Positions 32,882 to 44,260 of a stretch of DNA of 64,000 nucleotides are shown piece after piece. Below the pieces are notes generated by a model. The model was not told the origin of the DNA and ran no database searches. It saw only the letters and a program-made list of their open reading frames with translations. The translations under genes and the position numbers were made by a program. How positions within the stretch are numbered: position 1 is the first letter of the stretch; every line of letters starts with the position of its first letter. This DNA is from Euglena gracilis (lineage: Eukaryota; Euglenida; Euglenophyceae; Euglenales), in NCBI GenBank assembly GCA_039621445.1, contig CP154956.1:27720667-27784666 (forward strand). Reading direction: 5' to 3'.

Positions 32882-34401
32882 TATTGCCAACATAGAAGGG
32901 ATTTTGTTATTTGAGGGGAGGGTTTCGCGGCCCCCCCCCCCCCGCGTTATCCCAAGTGAGCCACAAAACGACTTTAGCCAGCCCCCCCAGTAATGTCGCC
33001 AACACAGAAGGGATATTTTGTCATTTGAGGCTCGGATGGGGGTGGAGGGGGGAGTTTTCTGGCGCATGGCGGTAGACTGGGGGGGGGTGTGGGGGGTCAA
33101 GGTTGGGTTTTTTTTTGTATTTTTTGGGGGGGTCCCAAAAGTCGGCCCAAGATTTTGGGGGGGGGTACCCCCAAAAACCAAATTTTTTGGGGCCGTCTCC
33201 ATTGATGATGGAGAAAACCACGGGAAACAATGGTCGACACCCACAAAGTCACAAAGGGGCTGTCGCTCAGAGTTGTCCTGACACTCTCCATCATCCCCGC
33301 CTGCTTTGAAACACTTTCTGGTTCTGTTCGGCGTTTTTTTTTTTTTCAATAGTCAGACCTTCCCCTTCCCCCACCCAGTTAGTCCAGTTAGTTTTAGTAG
33401 TACAATTTTGAATCCTGAATTTTTTGGGACCACAAGGCCTTTCAAAAATGCCCCAAATGCAATTTTCTGGTCGAGACACTGGTAAACCACCCACCCCCCC
33501 AAATAATACAAATATCCCCCCGGGATGGGTCAAAAGTAAGCCTTACACAAAAAACCCTAATAACACCCCCAAGATGAAGCTTTTGGTCGTGGGGGCCGTG
33601 GGCCCGTGATGGGGTCCTCGAGGTGGAAACCACTGATGAAACAGACCAAGGGAGCTAGCACAAAACCGCGGGGGGGGGGGTTCGGAGGGGGGGCAAGCTG
33701 CCGCTCATTATTTTTTCCGCCCAAAGTCCTGGCCCGAGGGGGGGGATTATTTCCCAAAATTTGTTTTCATTCCGTAGGAGCAAAACCAGCCAAAACCCAT
33801 GCCAAAACCCCTTTGGGGTTCAGCGGAGGGGGAGGTGGTATGAGGGCGGCTCGCGCGCGCGGCTTCTGGCGCAGCATAACTAAAATATCGGTGATTTTTC
33901 GGTCCAAAAATTGTTCATTTTTGTCATTTTCTTGAAATTTTTCTGGACCAAAGCATTTTTTGGAGGCCAGATGATCCAGAAAAATTTTTCGATTTTTTTC
34001 GTACTTTGTTTGTCAGAGATTGTGATTTTTACCTACATTTCCAGGTCAAAAATCCGGGCATTCGGCCTGAAACGGGGGGGGGGGGTATTAATTTTACACA
34101 AAATTTTTTGTCTTGGCTATGCTAGCACAATGGGGAGGGGGGGGGTCCGGGGCGGGGGCGAAGTCGGACCCCCGAGGGGGGGGGGGTATTATTTGGGGGG
34201 GGGGGCATTATTTGGGGGAGGGTTCAGAATCACACCCCTGCCCCCCCAATCAGCGGCCACAATTCTGGAAGGCAGATTTTTCCTTTCCTCCGAAATAATA
34301 GTCTGGATTCCAACGATCACCCCTCCTCAGAAGGCAGAAAACCCCCCCTCCACCCCCATCCGAGCCTCAAATATCAAAATCCCTTCTGTGTTGGCAACAT
34401 A

Positions 34402-34607
34402 CCTTCACCCCCCCCTCAAAATAACCACCCTCCAGGCACCACGGAACCCCAAAATGGCCACTCTGGGGGAGGGGACATTTTGGGGGGGGGGGTTCGGCGC
34501 CTTCGGCGCCAAAAGAAAGTGGCCACTTTGAGGGGGGGGGGTAAACCAAATTTGCCAAAAAAATTTGGCCACTCTGAGGGGGGGGACACTTTGAGGGGAG
34601 GTGAGGG
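34402..34607. mobile_element. TA-flanked MITE, 206 bp, with empty site
   Basis: Splits the dispersed repeat 'ttggcaacatactcggggg' (intact at about 20675) exactly at TA, which is duplicated (34400-34401 and 34608-34609). Ends CCTTCACCCCC and GGTGAGGG. TA duplication fits Tc1/mariner-derived MITEs. Confidence 0.75.
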
Positions 34608-35084
34608 TACTCGGGGGCTAAGTCGTTTTTGTGGCTCACTTTGGCATAGGCGGGGGGGGGGGCTCCGCCCCCCGCACCCCCCCCCCCTCAAATAACAAAA
34701 TCCCTTCTATGTCCTTTTTGTGCAAATTTTGACTTATATTGAAACCGTGTATTGGGGCTCTGGCTTCACGCCCGAACCGGCGTTCTGGACGCCGGTTCGG
34801 GCGGGAAAACTGCGTCCTGGGGACCGAAAATGAAAAGTGCCAAAAAGTGTCCAAAATGGTTTGTAGACATGAGGCAATCATATCTGAGCACTTTTTGGGG
34901 GGTATTTGGCCAGAAATTGGGGTATTTTGTGCAACAATTTCCATTTGGCCAAATCTGGGGATTTTCTGAAATAGAATACCATGCAGCAGGGCTGAAATCT
35001 AAGGCCATCTAAAACCCTTGAGAAGGGTTATCGATCAAGGGGCAACATGGCAGGTGAACAGTGGATTTTGGAATTTGCGAAAAG

Positions 35085-35570
35085 GGTCCAAAAATCGTAA
35101 TTCTGAAAAAACCCAAGGGGTCCAGCTAAAATTTCCTAACCATAATTCTGAAAAACCCAGGGGAGGGTCCGACCAATTTTGAAAACACCCAGGGGGGCCA
35201 AAATTTCCCAACTGTAATTAACATTTCCCAACAATTTTGAAAAATTCCCGGGGGGGGGCAGCCAAAATTTCCCAACCGTACTTCTGAAAAACCCTAGGGG
35301 CTCCAGCCAATTTTTTTTTCAACCGTGTTTGTGAAGAAAGCCAGCCAAAATTTCTGAACCGGAATTCTGAAAAAAGGGGGGATCAAATCCCAACCATAAT
35401 TCTGGAAAAAAAACCAGCGGGGTCCAACCGAAAATTCGGCATTGCAAATCTGAAAAAATCTGGGGGGGGTCCAGCCAAAATTTCCCAACCGTGATTCTGA
35501 AAAAACCTAGGGGTGGTCCAACCAAAAAATTTTCCAAATCGTAATTCTGAAAAAAAAACCTTTCGATTGA
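35085..35570. repeat. Degenerate minisatellite, about 55-65 bp period
   Basis: About eight diverged units containing 'taattctgaaaaacccaggg' and 'gtccagccaaaatttcccaa'. Confidence 0.65.
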
Positions 35571-35755
35571 TGGGTAACCTGGCATCAGACGGATGAAAAC
35601 TTCAATCGGCCGATCGACATGGCCATGAGCCCAAAGGATCCCAAAAATGCCCAAAAATGTTCAGAAACTGGGTATTTAGGGCGAAATTGGCCTTTATTCC
35701 TTGAACGCCGGTTCGGGCGTGAAGCCAGAGCCCCTAATCCACGGTTTCAACAACT

Positions 35756-35870
35756 GTGTCCAGAACGCCGGTTCGGGCGTGAAGCCGTGTTCCAGAACGC
35801 CGGTTCGGGCTGCCGCCCGAACCGGCGTTCTGGAACACGGCTTCACGCCCGAACCGGCGTTCTGGACACA
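35756..35870. repeat. Hairpin with ACGCCGGTTCGGGCGTGAA arms
   Basis: CTGTGTCCAGAACGCCGG at the left and CCGGCGTTCTGGACACAG at the right are inverted copies; related to 17626-17743. Confidence 0.7.
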
Positions 35871-35902
35871 GTTTTCGTGTCAGAAAATCCAATGGGGAGA
35901 GG

Positions 35903-36868
35903 AGTGCCAAACGGTAGACTGGGGGGGGGGGGGGGGGGGGTGGAGGGCCGACTACCCAATTGGGGGGCCGACAAGGCGGGGGACCAATTGGGTAGTCGGC
36001 CGACTAGTCGGCCGACTACCCAGTCTAATGTCCTAACGGGTCAAAACCGCTGACTTTTAAGCCCCCCCCCTACAAAAAAACTTTTGTCTAAATCACCTCA
36101 ACACCAGTCAAAACCCCCCAATCGGGGGTGAATATGCAAAAAAAATTGGCCACTTTTGACAAAAGAACACCTCTCCCCATTGGATTTTCAATATAAGTCA
36201 AAAATTGCACAAAAAAAGGTCTTATCCCTCCAAGTCCATTGCCAACATAGAAGGGATTTTGTTATTTGAGGGGGGGTGGGGGGGGGGCGGAGCCCCCCCC
36301 CCCGCCTATGCCAAAGTGAGCCACAAAAACGACTTAGCCCCCGAGTATGTTGCCAACTCAGAAGGGATTTTGTCATTTGAGGCTCGGATGGGGGTGGAGG
36401 GGGGAGTTTTCTGCCTCTCGTGATGCAGAATGCTTGCATTTCTAAAGGATTTTCATGTAATCCCTGTTTCATCATTGGTTTTTTACCCCTCCGGACCCCC
36501 ATCAAGGGCCCACCGACCCACCACCGACCAAAGATTTCCATCTGGGGGTGTTTATTTAGGCGTAACACTTATTTGGACCCATCCGGACCATTTCGGGATG
36601 ATTTAGGCCCGCTACAGACCATTTTTATGACCACCGACTAGCCACCGACTAGTTTGCATTGAATTTTCTTCATGGGGGGGGGCTTAAAAGTCGGCGGTTT
36701 GGACCCGTTAGCACATTAGAGTGGGTAGTCGGCCGACTACCCACTACCCCCCCCCCTGTCTCGCCGACTAGCTACCGACCAGGCCTAGTCGGCTGACCAA
36801 TTGGGTAGTCGGCCGACCAGTCAGCCGACAACCCACTACCCCCCCCCCCCAGTCTACCGCCTTGCGCC
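35903..36868. mobile_element. Second Mutator-like family, nested, 966 bp, 9-bp TSD
   Basis: Flanked by GGGGAGAGG (35894-35902 and 36869-36877). Left AGTGCCAAACGGTAGACTGG, right CAGTCTACCGCCTTGCGCC. The unbroken target 'aatggggagaggtgttcttt' occurs at about 19136. The interior (36070-36670) is a copy of another dispersed repeat that contains the 'gggagttttctgcctctcg' site. Confidence 0.85.
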
Positions 36869-37207
36869 GGGGAGAGGTGTTCTTTTGTCAATTGGACATT
36901 TTTCCCCAGTTTTTTTTTTGCATATTCACCCCCGATTGGGGGGTTCTGGAGCCATTTGGGTGGGTTTTGGCTGGTGTTGAGGTGATTTAGACAAAAGTTT
37001 ATTCCCAGGAGGGTTAAAAGTCGGCGGTTTTGACCCGTTAGTACATTAGAGTGGGTAGTCGGCCGACTACCCACTCTAATGTACCCACTGGCTACCGACC
37101 AATTGGTCGGCCGACTAGTCGGCCGACCAATTGGGTAGTCGGCCGACTAGTCGGCCGACTACCCACTACCCCCCCCCCCCAGTCTACCGTTTGGCACTGA
37201 GTTTTCT

Positions 37208-38116
37208 GCCTCTCGTGATGCACAATGCTTGCATTTCTAAAGGATTTTCATGTACGACTACCCCCCCTTATTTGAGCACACCTACGGCCTAAAGGACCCC
37301 CCAAATGCTCAATTAAGGGGGGGGGTCAAATAAGGCGGGGTCAAAAATTTGACTTTGAGAGCGGTCAAAAAAAAAATTCGGTGCTTTCGGCACCTTAAAT
37401 TTTTTTTCCACGGACCCAAATGCTCAATTAAGGGGGGGGTCAAATAAGGGGGGGTAGTGGTAATCCCTGTTTCATCATTGGTTTTTTACCCCTCCGGACC
37501 CCCATCAAGGGCCCACCGACCCCCATGGTGTTTATGTTGGTGTTAGGCACTTATTTGGACCCATCCGGACCATTTTCGGGTGATTTGGGCCCGCCACAGA
37601 CCATTTTTTATGGCCACCGACTAGCCACCGACTAGTTTGCATACAATTTTCTTCATGGGGGGGTTAAAAGTCGGCGGTTTTGACCCGTTTGTACATTAGA
37701 GTGGGTAGTCGGCCGACTAGTCGGCCGACTACCCACTGCCCCCCCCCCACCCCGTCTCGCCCACTAGTTACCGACCAGGCCAGTCGGCGGACCAATTGGG
37801 TAGTCGGCCGACTACCCACTACCAGTCTACCGCCATGCGCCCCCTACCCCTGGATCGAGTGGTAATGCAGTTTTGCAGCCCAGCACAGCCGGACCTGACC
37901 CAAAAAATTTTGGCGCAAAGCTCCGACAATTTTCGGAAACAGGTAATTTCCAATGTTTGACTGAGAATCATCCTGGGTGTTGGTTTTTCTGCCTGTTTTT
38001 GGAGCTGGGTCCAGCCTGAAGTTGTTGAAGTCGGTGAAAAATCACCTTTTATAAACCCGCAAGTGAAACCTCCAGTTGACAGGATCTTTTCATCCCACGC
38101 CTTTTCAGATCCCTGT
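37208..38116. other. Upstream region of the LRR gene
   Basis: Contains an orphan second-family terminus (about 37660-37836) and a short inverted element at 37256-37460 with 'tcaattaagggggggtcaaa' ends. The last 280 bases before the LRR start are single-copy looking, but no TATA box or other clear promoter could be recognised. Confidence 0.4.
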
Positions 38117-38777
38117 ATGGTTTGCTTTGTTATACTCTTTATTTGTGCCTTCCTGAGCTCGACCGCAGACCGCATTGACCCGCTTTTGCAATTCAAGACC
38201 CTCAAGGAATTCTATGATGCCACGGGGGGGCCCAACTGGAAGAACAACACTGGCTGGCTGGACGGGCCACCGTGTGGCAAGGACTGGCGGTTGCCGGGCA
38301 ACACCCCCTGGCACGGCTTGATCTGCAACATGGACAATGCCGTCACCAACATCAACCTAATTAACGTGTGCCTGCCTCTTGCACTCGATGGTGCAGTGGC
38401 ACCCTTTTCTCTGTAGCATGGTTTGAAGGGAACCATCCCGGACAGCATATTCACAGGCTTGCAAGCCCTGGAACGGCTGAACATCGGACAAAACAACCTC
38501 GTTGGAAGCATCCCCAAGACAATATGTTCCATGCAGTGGAGATTTGTTTTTTTTTGTGTGTCAAAATATTTTGTTGTTGTGAAGAAATGTGAAAGACCTT
38601 CTTTGCTCCATCGTATCACACGTCACACGTTGGTCTCAAAATCCCATCATCTCTTCTGTGTCTGCCCCTTGGTTGTTGACCTTTGCTGCACAACTGAATC
38701 GTGGCCTTGGTGGGAAGTTGCCAGATTGCATTACTGGGCTGCCTTTTCTTGAAGAACTGATTCTTGAAATGACGTCT
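38117..38777 (+). CDS. Secreted leucine-rich-repeat protein, 5' exons
   Basis: ATG at 38117 gives a signal peptide (MVCFVILFICAFLSS) and then the LRR N-terminal cap FYDATGGPNWKNNTGWL ... WHGLIC, common in extracellular LRR proteins of protists and plants. Exon 1 ends at 38365 in phase 0. A 51-bp intron (GTGTGC...CTGTAG, 38366-38416) is followed by exon 2 from 38417, reading HGLKGTIPDSIFTGLQALER then LNIGQNNLVGSIPKTIC, a plant-type LRR. Exon 2 ends near 38535 (donor not certain). A third LRR piece (LNRGLGGKLPDCITGLPF, LEELILEMTS) ends at a donor TCT|GTTTCA at 38777 or CAG|GTGTCA at 38784; its acceptor is not clear. The frame is open upstream to 38063, which would add 18 residues before the signal. 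The protein continues at 61776-63404 after a 23-kb intron. The ligand is unknown. Confidence 0.75.
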
Positions 38778-40290
38778 GTTTCAGGTGTCATTGCTGTGTT
38801 ATGTTATATTATGTTACATTATGACATTTTGTTATGTCTGTATTATGCATATTGTACGTTATGTATTATGAATATATATTGGAGACAAGGCAGTACAGTT
38901 GGTCAAACCTTGGGACCCCCCCTCCCCCCCCCTGTACAGTTCCAACCCCCCCCTCCTGGGACCCCCCCCTCCCCCCCACTTCCAACCCCCCGAGACATTG
39001 TTAAAAAAAATTAAAAAAATCAAAAAATTGAGTGTTTAAAGTGAAAACATTGACTATCATTCGGCAATCTGTGAAATTTTGGGGGTGGTGCAGGTCACGG
39101 GGGGGTCACGGGGGGGGTCACGGGGGAAGTATGCCACTTTGGATCGGGAGGCTGCATCCATGATGTTGCATCCCGTCACGAGAAGGGCGGCACTCATCCT
39201 GAAATCGATGATTTTCAGGTCAAAAAAGTGGCTATTTTTGTCCATTTTTTTGGGGCATTTTTTTGAACAAAAAAAGCTTTTTGGTCCGAAAGTGGGCATT
39301 TTTGGGTGATTTTTATGTCCGAAATTGGTCATTTTTTTCATTTTTGAAAGGGAATTTTGTTTGGATTTTCTTGACCATCACATTTTTTGGGATGCATTTT
39401 GGGCCATTTTTGAAAAAATGGCCCAAAAGATTCTGTTTTGGATGTGGAAATGCACCAATTTTCGGCACTATTTTTTAGGGGACAAGTTTTTTTGGCCATT
39501 TTTGGGTATGAAGTGGTTTGGTTTGGTTGTCCAAATGGAAGGTGGGGTGAGGACAATTCTTTTTTGTTTTTTTGGGGGGGTTTTCTTCCCCAAAAATTTC
39601 ACGTTTCCTACTTGCGCAATCTCTTTTGCCAATGGACATATTTTGGGTCAAATTCATACGCCAAAAAAGCGCCATTGTTTGGGTCGAAAAGTTTTTCACC
39701 TCAAACCTTGGCATTTCTTTCCAGTTTTTTTTTGACACGCCAAGGCAAATTTTCAATGGTTTCACCGGAAAATTGATGAAAGCGACCAAACCGCCACCGA
39801 CATCAAAAAGCAGGCTGAAATGATGAAAGAAAAGAAAGGCTGAAGTGATGAAGGTTGCTGTGTATGAAACTTGAAGGCTCGATTCTCGTGACCCCCTGTG
39901 AACAATCACAAATGCAACAGCATTGGTCATCTTCCCGGAAGATGCAATCTGAACTGCACAAAATGCTTGTACAACGAAGACAACCTCAATTGGACGAAAA
40001 ATGTCGCAACTGTCTCGGGGGTAGGCAGTACGGTTGTGATTTTCTGGGGACCCCCCCCCTGTACACCCCCCCCCCTCGGACCCCCCCTCCCCCCCCTGTG
40101 CCTTGTCTCCATTATATATGGCATTATGTTATATTATGACATATATGATGAAAAAGTTAAAAATCCCCTCCTGTACGGGGGAACAAAGTACACTTTCTGC
40201 TTTAAAAAGAATTCAGAGACACCATTTCCACAGCAAATATTGTTGGTTCATCATTTACAGTTGGTTGCGGAAACAGATGACCTCTGAAAT

Positions 40291-43200
40291 GGCTCCGTGC
40301 GGATTCCTGTGGGTGCTCATCCTGGGGGTGATGCCGACCTGGTCTGCCCGACCTGTGGTCGGCCCGACCCCTGTTGGTGGGATACCGACCTCTGGGGGTG
40401 ATGCCGACCTGGTCGGCCCGACCCCCAGAAATCCGCATTACCCCCCCCACCTTTTGGAAATTTAAGCCCCCCCCCCCTTCGTTTGAATAGGTCAATTGTT
40501 AAGTAAGGTAAAAATTTAATTAAAAAAATTTAATAACGTGACCCCCCACCCTATATGGCACCCCCTCGGGAGTGTTTTGACCCCCTGGCGACTATTAGGG
40601 GGGGGGTGACAATTAGGGGGGGGTTACTCAATTTACCCCACATTTCCATGGGTCCATGGGTAACCCCCCCTAATTGTCGCCCCCCCAAGGGGGGGGCGAC
40701 TATTAGGGGGGGGTGACAAATAGGGGGGGGTCACATTAAACCCCTTTTATCTGCCAACCCCTTCTCGGGTGCAAGTCGACCAAACCCTATCCCTTTCATT
40801 AACAAAATCAACCCCTTTTATCTGCCAACCCCTTTTATCTGCCAACCCCTTTTCGGGTGCAAGTCGACCTAACCCTATCCCTTTCATTAACAAAATCAAC
40901 CCCTTTTATCTGCCAACCCCTTTTATCTGCCAACCCCTTTTCGGGTGCAAGTCGACCTAACCCTATCCCTTTCATTAACAAAATAAACCCCTTTTATCTG
41001 CCAACCCCTTTTCGGGTGCAAGTCGACCTAACCCTATCCCTTTCATTAACAAAATAAACCCCTTTTATCTGCCAACCCCTTTTCGGGTGCAAGTCGACCT
41101 AACCCTATCCCTTTCATTAACAAAATAAACCCCATTTTTCTGCCAACCCCTTCTCGGGTGCAAGTCGACCTAACCCTATCCCTTTCATTAACAAAATAAA
41201 CCCCTTTTATCTGCCAACCCCTTTTCGGGTGCAAGTCGACCTAACCCTATCCCTTTCATTAACAAAATCAACCCCTTTTATCTGCCAACCCCTTTTATCT
41301 GCCAACCCCTTCTCGGGTGCAAGTCGACCTAACCCTATCCCTTTCATTAACAAAATAAACCCCTTTTATCTGCCAACCCCTTTTATCTGCCAACCCCTTT
41401 TCGGGTGCAAGTCGACCTAACCCTATCCCTTTCATTAACAAAATCAACCCCTTTTATCTGCCAACCCCTTTTATCTGCCAACCCCTTCTCGGGTGCAAGT
41501 CGACCTAACCCTATCCCTTTCATTAACAAAATAAACCCCTTTTATCTGCCAACCCCTTTTATCTACCAACCCCTTTTCGGGTGCAAGTCGACCTAACCTT
41601 ATCCCTTTCATTAACAAAATAAACCCCTTTTATCTGCCAACCCCTTTTATCTGCCAACCCCTTTTCGGGAGCAAGTCGACCTAACCCTATCCCTTTCATT
41701 AACAAAATAAACCCCTTTTATCTGCCAACCCCTTTTCGGGTGCAAGTCGACCTAACCCTATCCCTTTCATTAACAAAATAAACCCCTTTTATCTGCCAAC
41801 CCCTTTTCGGGTGCAAGTCGACCTAACCCTATCCCTTTCATTAACAAAATAAACACCATTTTTCTGCCAACCCCTTCTCGGGTGCAAGTCGACCTAACCC
41901 TATCCCTTTCATTAACAAAATAAACCCCTTTTATCTGCCAACCCCTTTTATCTGCCAACCCCTTTTCGGGTGCAAGTCGACCTAACCCTATCCCTTTCAT
42001 TAACAAAATAAACCCCATTTTTCTGCCAACCCCTTCTCGGGTCCAAGTCGACCTAACCCTATCCCTTTCATTAACAAAATAAACCCCTTTTATCTGCCAA
42101 CCCCTTTTATCTGCCAACCCCTTCTCGGGTGCAAGTCGACCTAACCCTATCCCTTTCATTAACAAAATCAACCCCTTTTATCTGCCAACCCCTTTTATCT
42201 GCCAACCCCTTCTCGGGTGCAAGTCGACCTAACCCTATCCCTTTCATTAACAAAATCAACCCCTTTTATCTGCCAACCCCTTTTATCTGCCAACCCCTTC
42301 TCGGGTGCAAGTCGACCTAACCCTATCCCTTTCATTAACAAAATAAACCCCTTTTATCTGCCAACCCCTTTTATCTACCAACCCCTTTTCGGGTGCAAGT
42401 CGACCTAACCCTATCCCTTTCATTAACAAAATAAACCCCTTTTATCTGCCAACCCCTTTTATCTGCCAACCCCTTTTCGGGTGCAAGTCGACCTAACCCT
42501 ATCCCTTTCATTAACAAAATAAACCCCTTTTATCTGCCAACCCCTTTTCGGGTGCAAGTCGACCTAACCCTATCCCTTTCATTAACAAAATAAACCCCAT
42601 TTTTCTGCCAACCCCTTCTCGGGTGCAAGTCGACCTAACCCTATCCCTTTCATTAACAAAATAAACCCCTTTTATCTGCCAACCCCTTTTCGGGTGCAAG
42701 TCGACCTAACCCTATCCCTTTCATTAACAAAATCAACCCCTTTTATCTGCCAACCCCTTTTATCTGCCAACCCCTTCTCGGGTGCAAGTCGACTTAACCC
42801 TATCCCTTTCATTAACAAAATCAACCCCTTTTATCTGCCAACCCCTTTTATCTGCCAACCCCTTCTCGGGTGCAAGTCGACCTAACCCTATCCCTTTCAT
42901 TAACAAAATAAACCCCTTTTATCTGCCAACCCCTTTTATCTACCAACCCCTTTTCGGGTGCAAGTCGACCTAACCCTATCCCTTTCATTAACAAAATCAA
43001 CCCCTTTTATCTGCCAACCCCTTTTATCTGCCAACCCCTTTTCGGGTGCAAGTCGACCTAACCCTATCCCTTTCATTAACAAAATAAACCCCTTTTATCT
43101 GCCAACCCCTTTTCGGGTGCAAGTCGACCTAACCCTATCCCTTTCATTAACAAAATAAACCCCTTTTATCTGCCAACCCCTTTTCGGGTGCAAGTCGACC

Positions 43201-43713
43201 TAACCCTATCCCTTTCATTAACAAAATAAACCCCATTTTTCTGCCAACCCCTTCTCGGGTGCAAGTCGACCTAACCCTATCCCTTTCATTAACAAAATAA
43301 ACCCCTTTTATCTGCCAACCCCTTTTATCTGCCAACCCCTTTTCGGGTGCAAGTCGACCTAACCCTATCCCTTTCATTAACAAAATAAACCCCATTTTTC
43401 TGCCAACCCCTTCTCGGGTGCAAGTCGACCTAACCCGATCCCTTTCATTAACAAAATAAACCCCTTTTATCTGCCAACCCCTTTTATCTGCCAACCCCTT
43501 TTCGGGTGCATGTTGATCTCGTCTTTTGGAAACCCGGGGGGGGGGCTTAAATTTCCAAAGAGGGGGGGGGTAATGCAGATTTCTGGGGGTGATACCGACC
43601 TGGTCGGTATCACCCCCAGGGGTAGTTATCGACCTGGTCGGCCCGACCATGGTCGGGCCGACCAGGTCGGCATCACCCCCAGGATGAGCACCCACAGGAA
43701 TCCGCCCGGGGCC
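40291..43713. mobile_element. Mutator-like element 4, 3.42 kb, carrying a minisatellite
   Basis: Flanked by CTCTGAAAT (40282-40290 and 43714-43722); array units have the uninterrupted site 'cctctgaaatcaaaatattt' (for example 45132). Left end GGCTCCGTGCGGATTCCTGT, right end inward GGCCCCGGGCGGATTCCTGT. About 54 nearly identical bases follow, then GGTCGG/CCGACC palindromes and a C/G tract by TTTAAGCC. Inside are 'gggggggtgac' blocks and the 71/88-bp minisatellite, which fills most of the element. No transposase was found. Confidence 0.9.
40741..43510. repeat. 71/88-bp minisatellite, about 35 units
   Basis: 'gcaagtcgacctaaccctat' recurs 34-35 times at exact spacings of 71 or 88 bp. The difference is a 17-bp internal duplication of 'ttttatctgccaacccc'. 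The order of 88- and 71-bp units and of 'ccatttttctg' variants itself repeats (for example from 41231, 42131 and 42696), a higher-order structure. Each unit contains CCTAACCCTATCCC, a telomere-like string, and is open in frames on both strands; I regard those frames as fortuitous. Confidence 0.95.
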
Positions 43714-43785
43714 CTCTGAAATCAAAATATTTCCTGATTTTCTGAATTGTAATTTCTGGATCAGGCTGTTTTTTTTACACACAAA

Positions 43786-43890
43786 TTGTGGCTGAGCCCA
43801 GATTTCAGCCTGAAAACGTGTTCAGCCAGGGGGCCCCCTTCGGGGGCCCCCTGAACACGTTTTCAGGCTGAAATCTGGGCTCAGCCACAA
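43786..43890. repeat. Array palindrome, copy 1
   Basis: Perfect inverted arms of about 50 bp (TTGTGGCTGAGCCCAGATTT ... AAACGTGTTCAG) around GGGGGCCCCC. The inner AAACGTGTTCAG equals the terminus of the adjoining TTAA element. Confidence 0.9.
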
Positions 43891-44185
43891 TTTGTTTAAA
43901 AACGTGTTCAGAGCCCGCCAAATGCCTGCCCTGAAATTCGTGGTCATGATTCACGCAAGGGGTCAAAAACGCGAATTTGAGAAATTCGGACCCCAAAAAC
44001 GGCGCCCTAATGGAAAACGTTCCTGAACACAAATGCCTTAATGGAAAACGTGTCATTGCCACAAATGCCCTCATTGAAAACGTGCCTGAACACAGATGCC
44101 TTAATGGAAAACGTGTCATTGCCACAAATGCCCTCATTGAAAACGTGTCACCCCCCCTTTTTTCTTTTTTTTCTTTTTTCCGCAG

Positions 44186-44260
44186 CCCTCCCAGTATGGC
44201 CAAACGCACGGCAAACTTTGTGAATGGTCTTTTGCCACCTCCCCCTAGGACGGACCCCCT
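44186..44260 (+). pseudogene. PHD-gene fragment, truncated first copy
   Basis: Polypyrimidine tract and CCGCAG acceptor, then ATG at 44196 and MAKRTANFVNGLLPPPPRTD. The sequence then jumps to an unrelated block at 44261, so the finger-coding part is deleted. Confidence 0.7.

Larger units (their letters stand above)
33061..37198. mobile_element. Second Mutator-like family, 4.14 kb, 9-bp TSD
   Basis: Flanked by GAGTTTTCT (33052-33060 and 37199-37207). Left end GGCGCATGGCGGTAGACTGG, right end CAGTCTACCGTTTGGCACT. The unbroken target 'ggagttttctgcctctcg' is present at about 18770 and 36409, confirming the insertion. The left terminus is short and lacks the AGTCGGCCGACTA block present at the right (about 37007-37198). 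It contains a TA-flanked MITE (34402), a minisatellite (35085) and a nested element of the same family (35903). No gene was recognised inside. Confidence 0.8.

Noticed and set aside
32265-37836. Outer pair of second-family ends as one large element
   Set aside because: The flanking 9-mers (CTTAACCCT and CCCTACCCC) do not match, so pairing is not supported.
40769-43782. Many 60-210 residue frames on both strands (repeating SLSLTKSTPF or LADKRG motifs)
   Set aside because: They are by-products of a 71/88-bp minisatellite without stop codons; open frames on both strands and no start context argue against genes.
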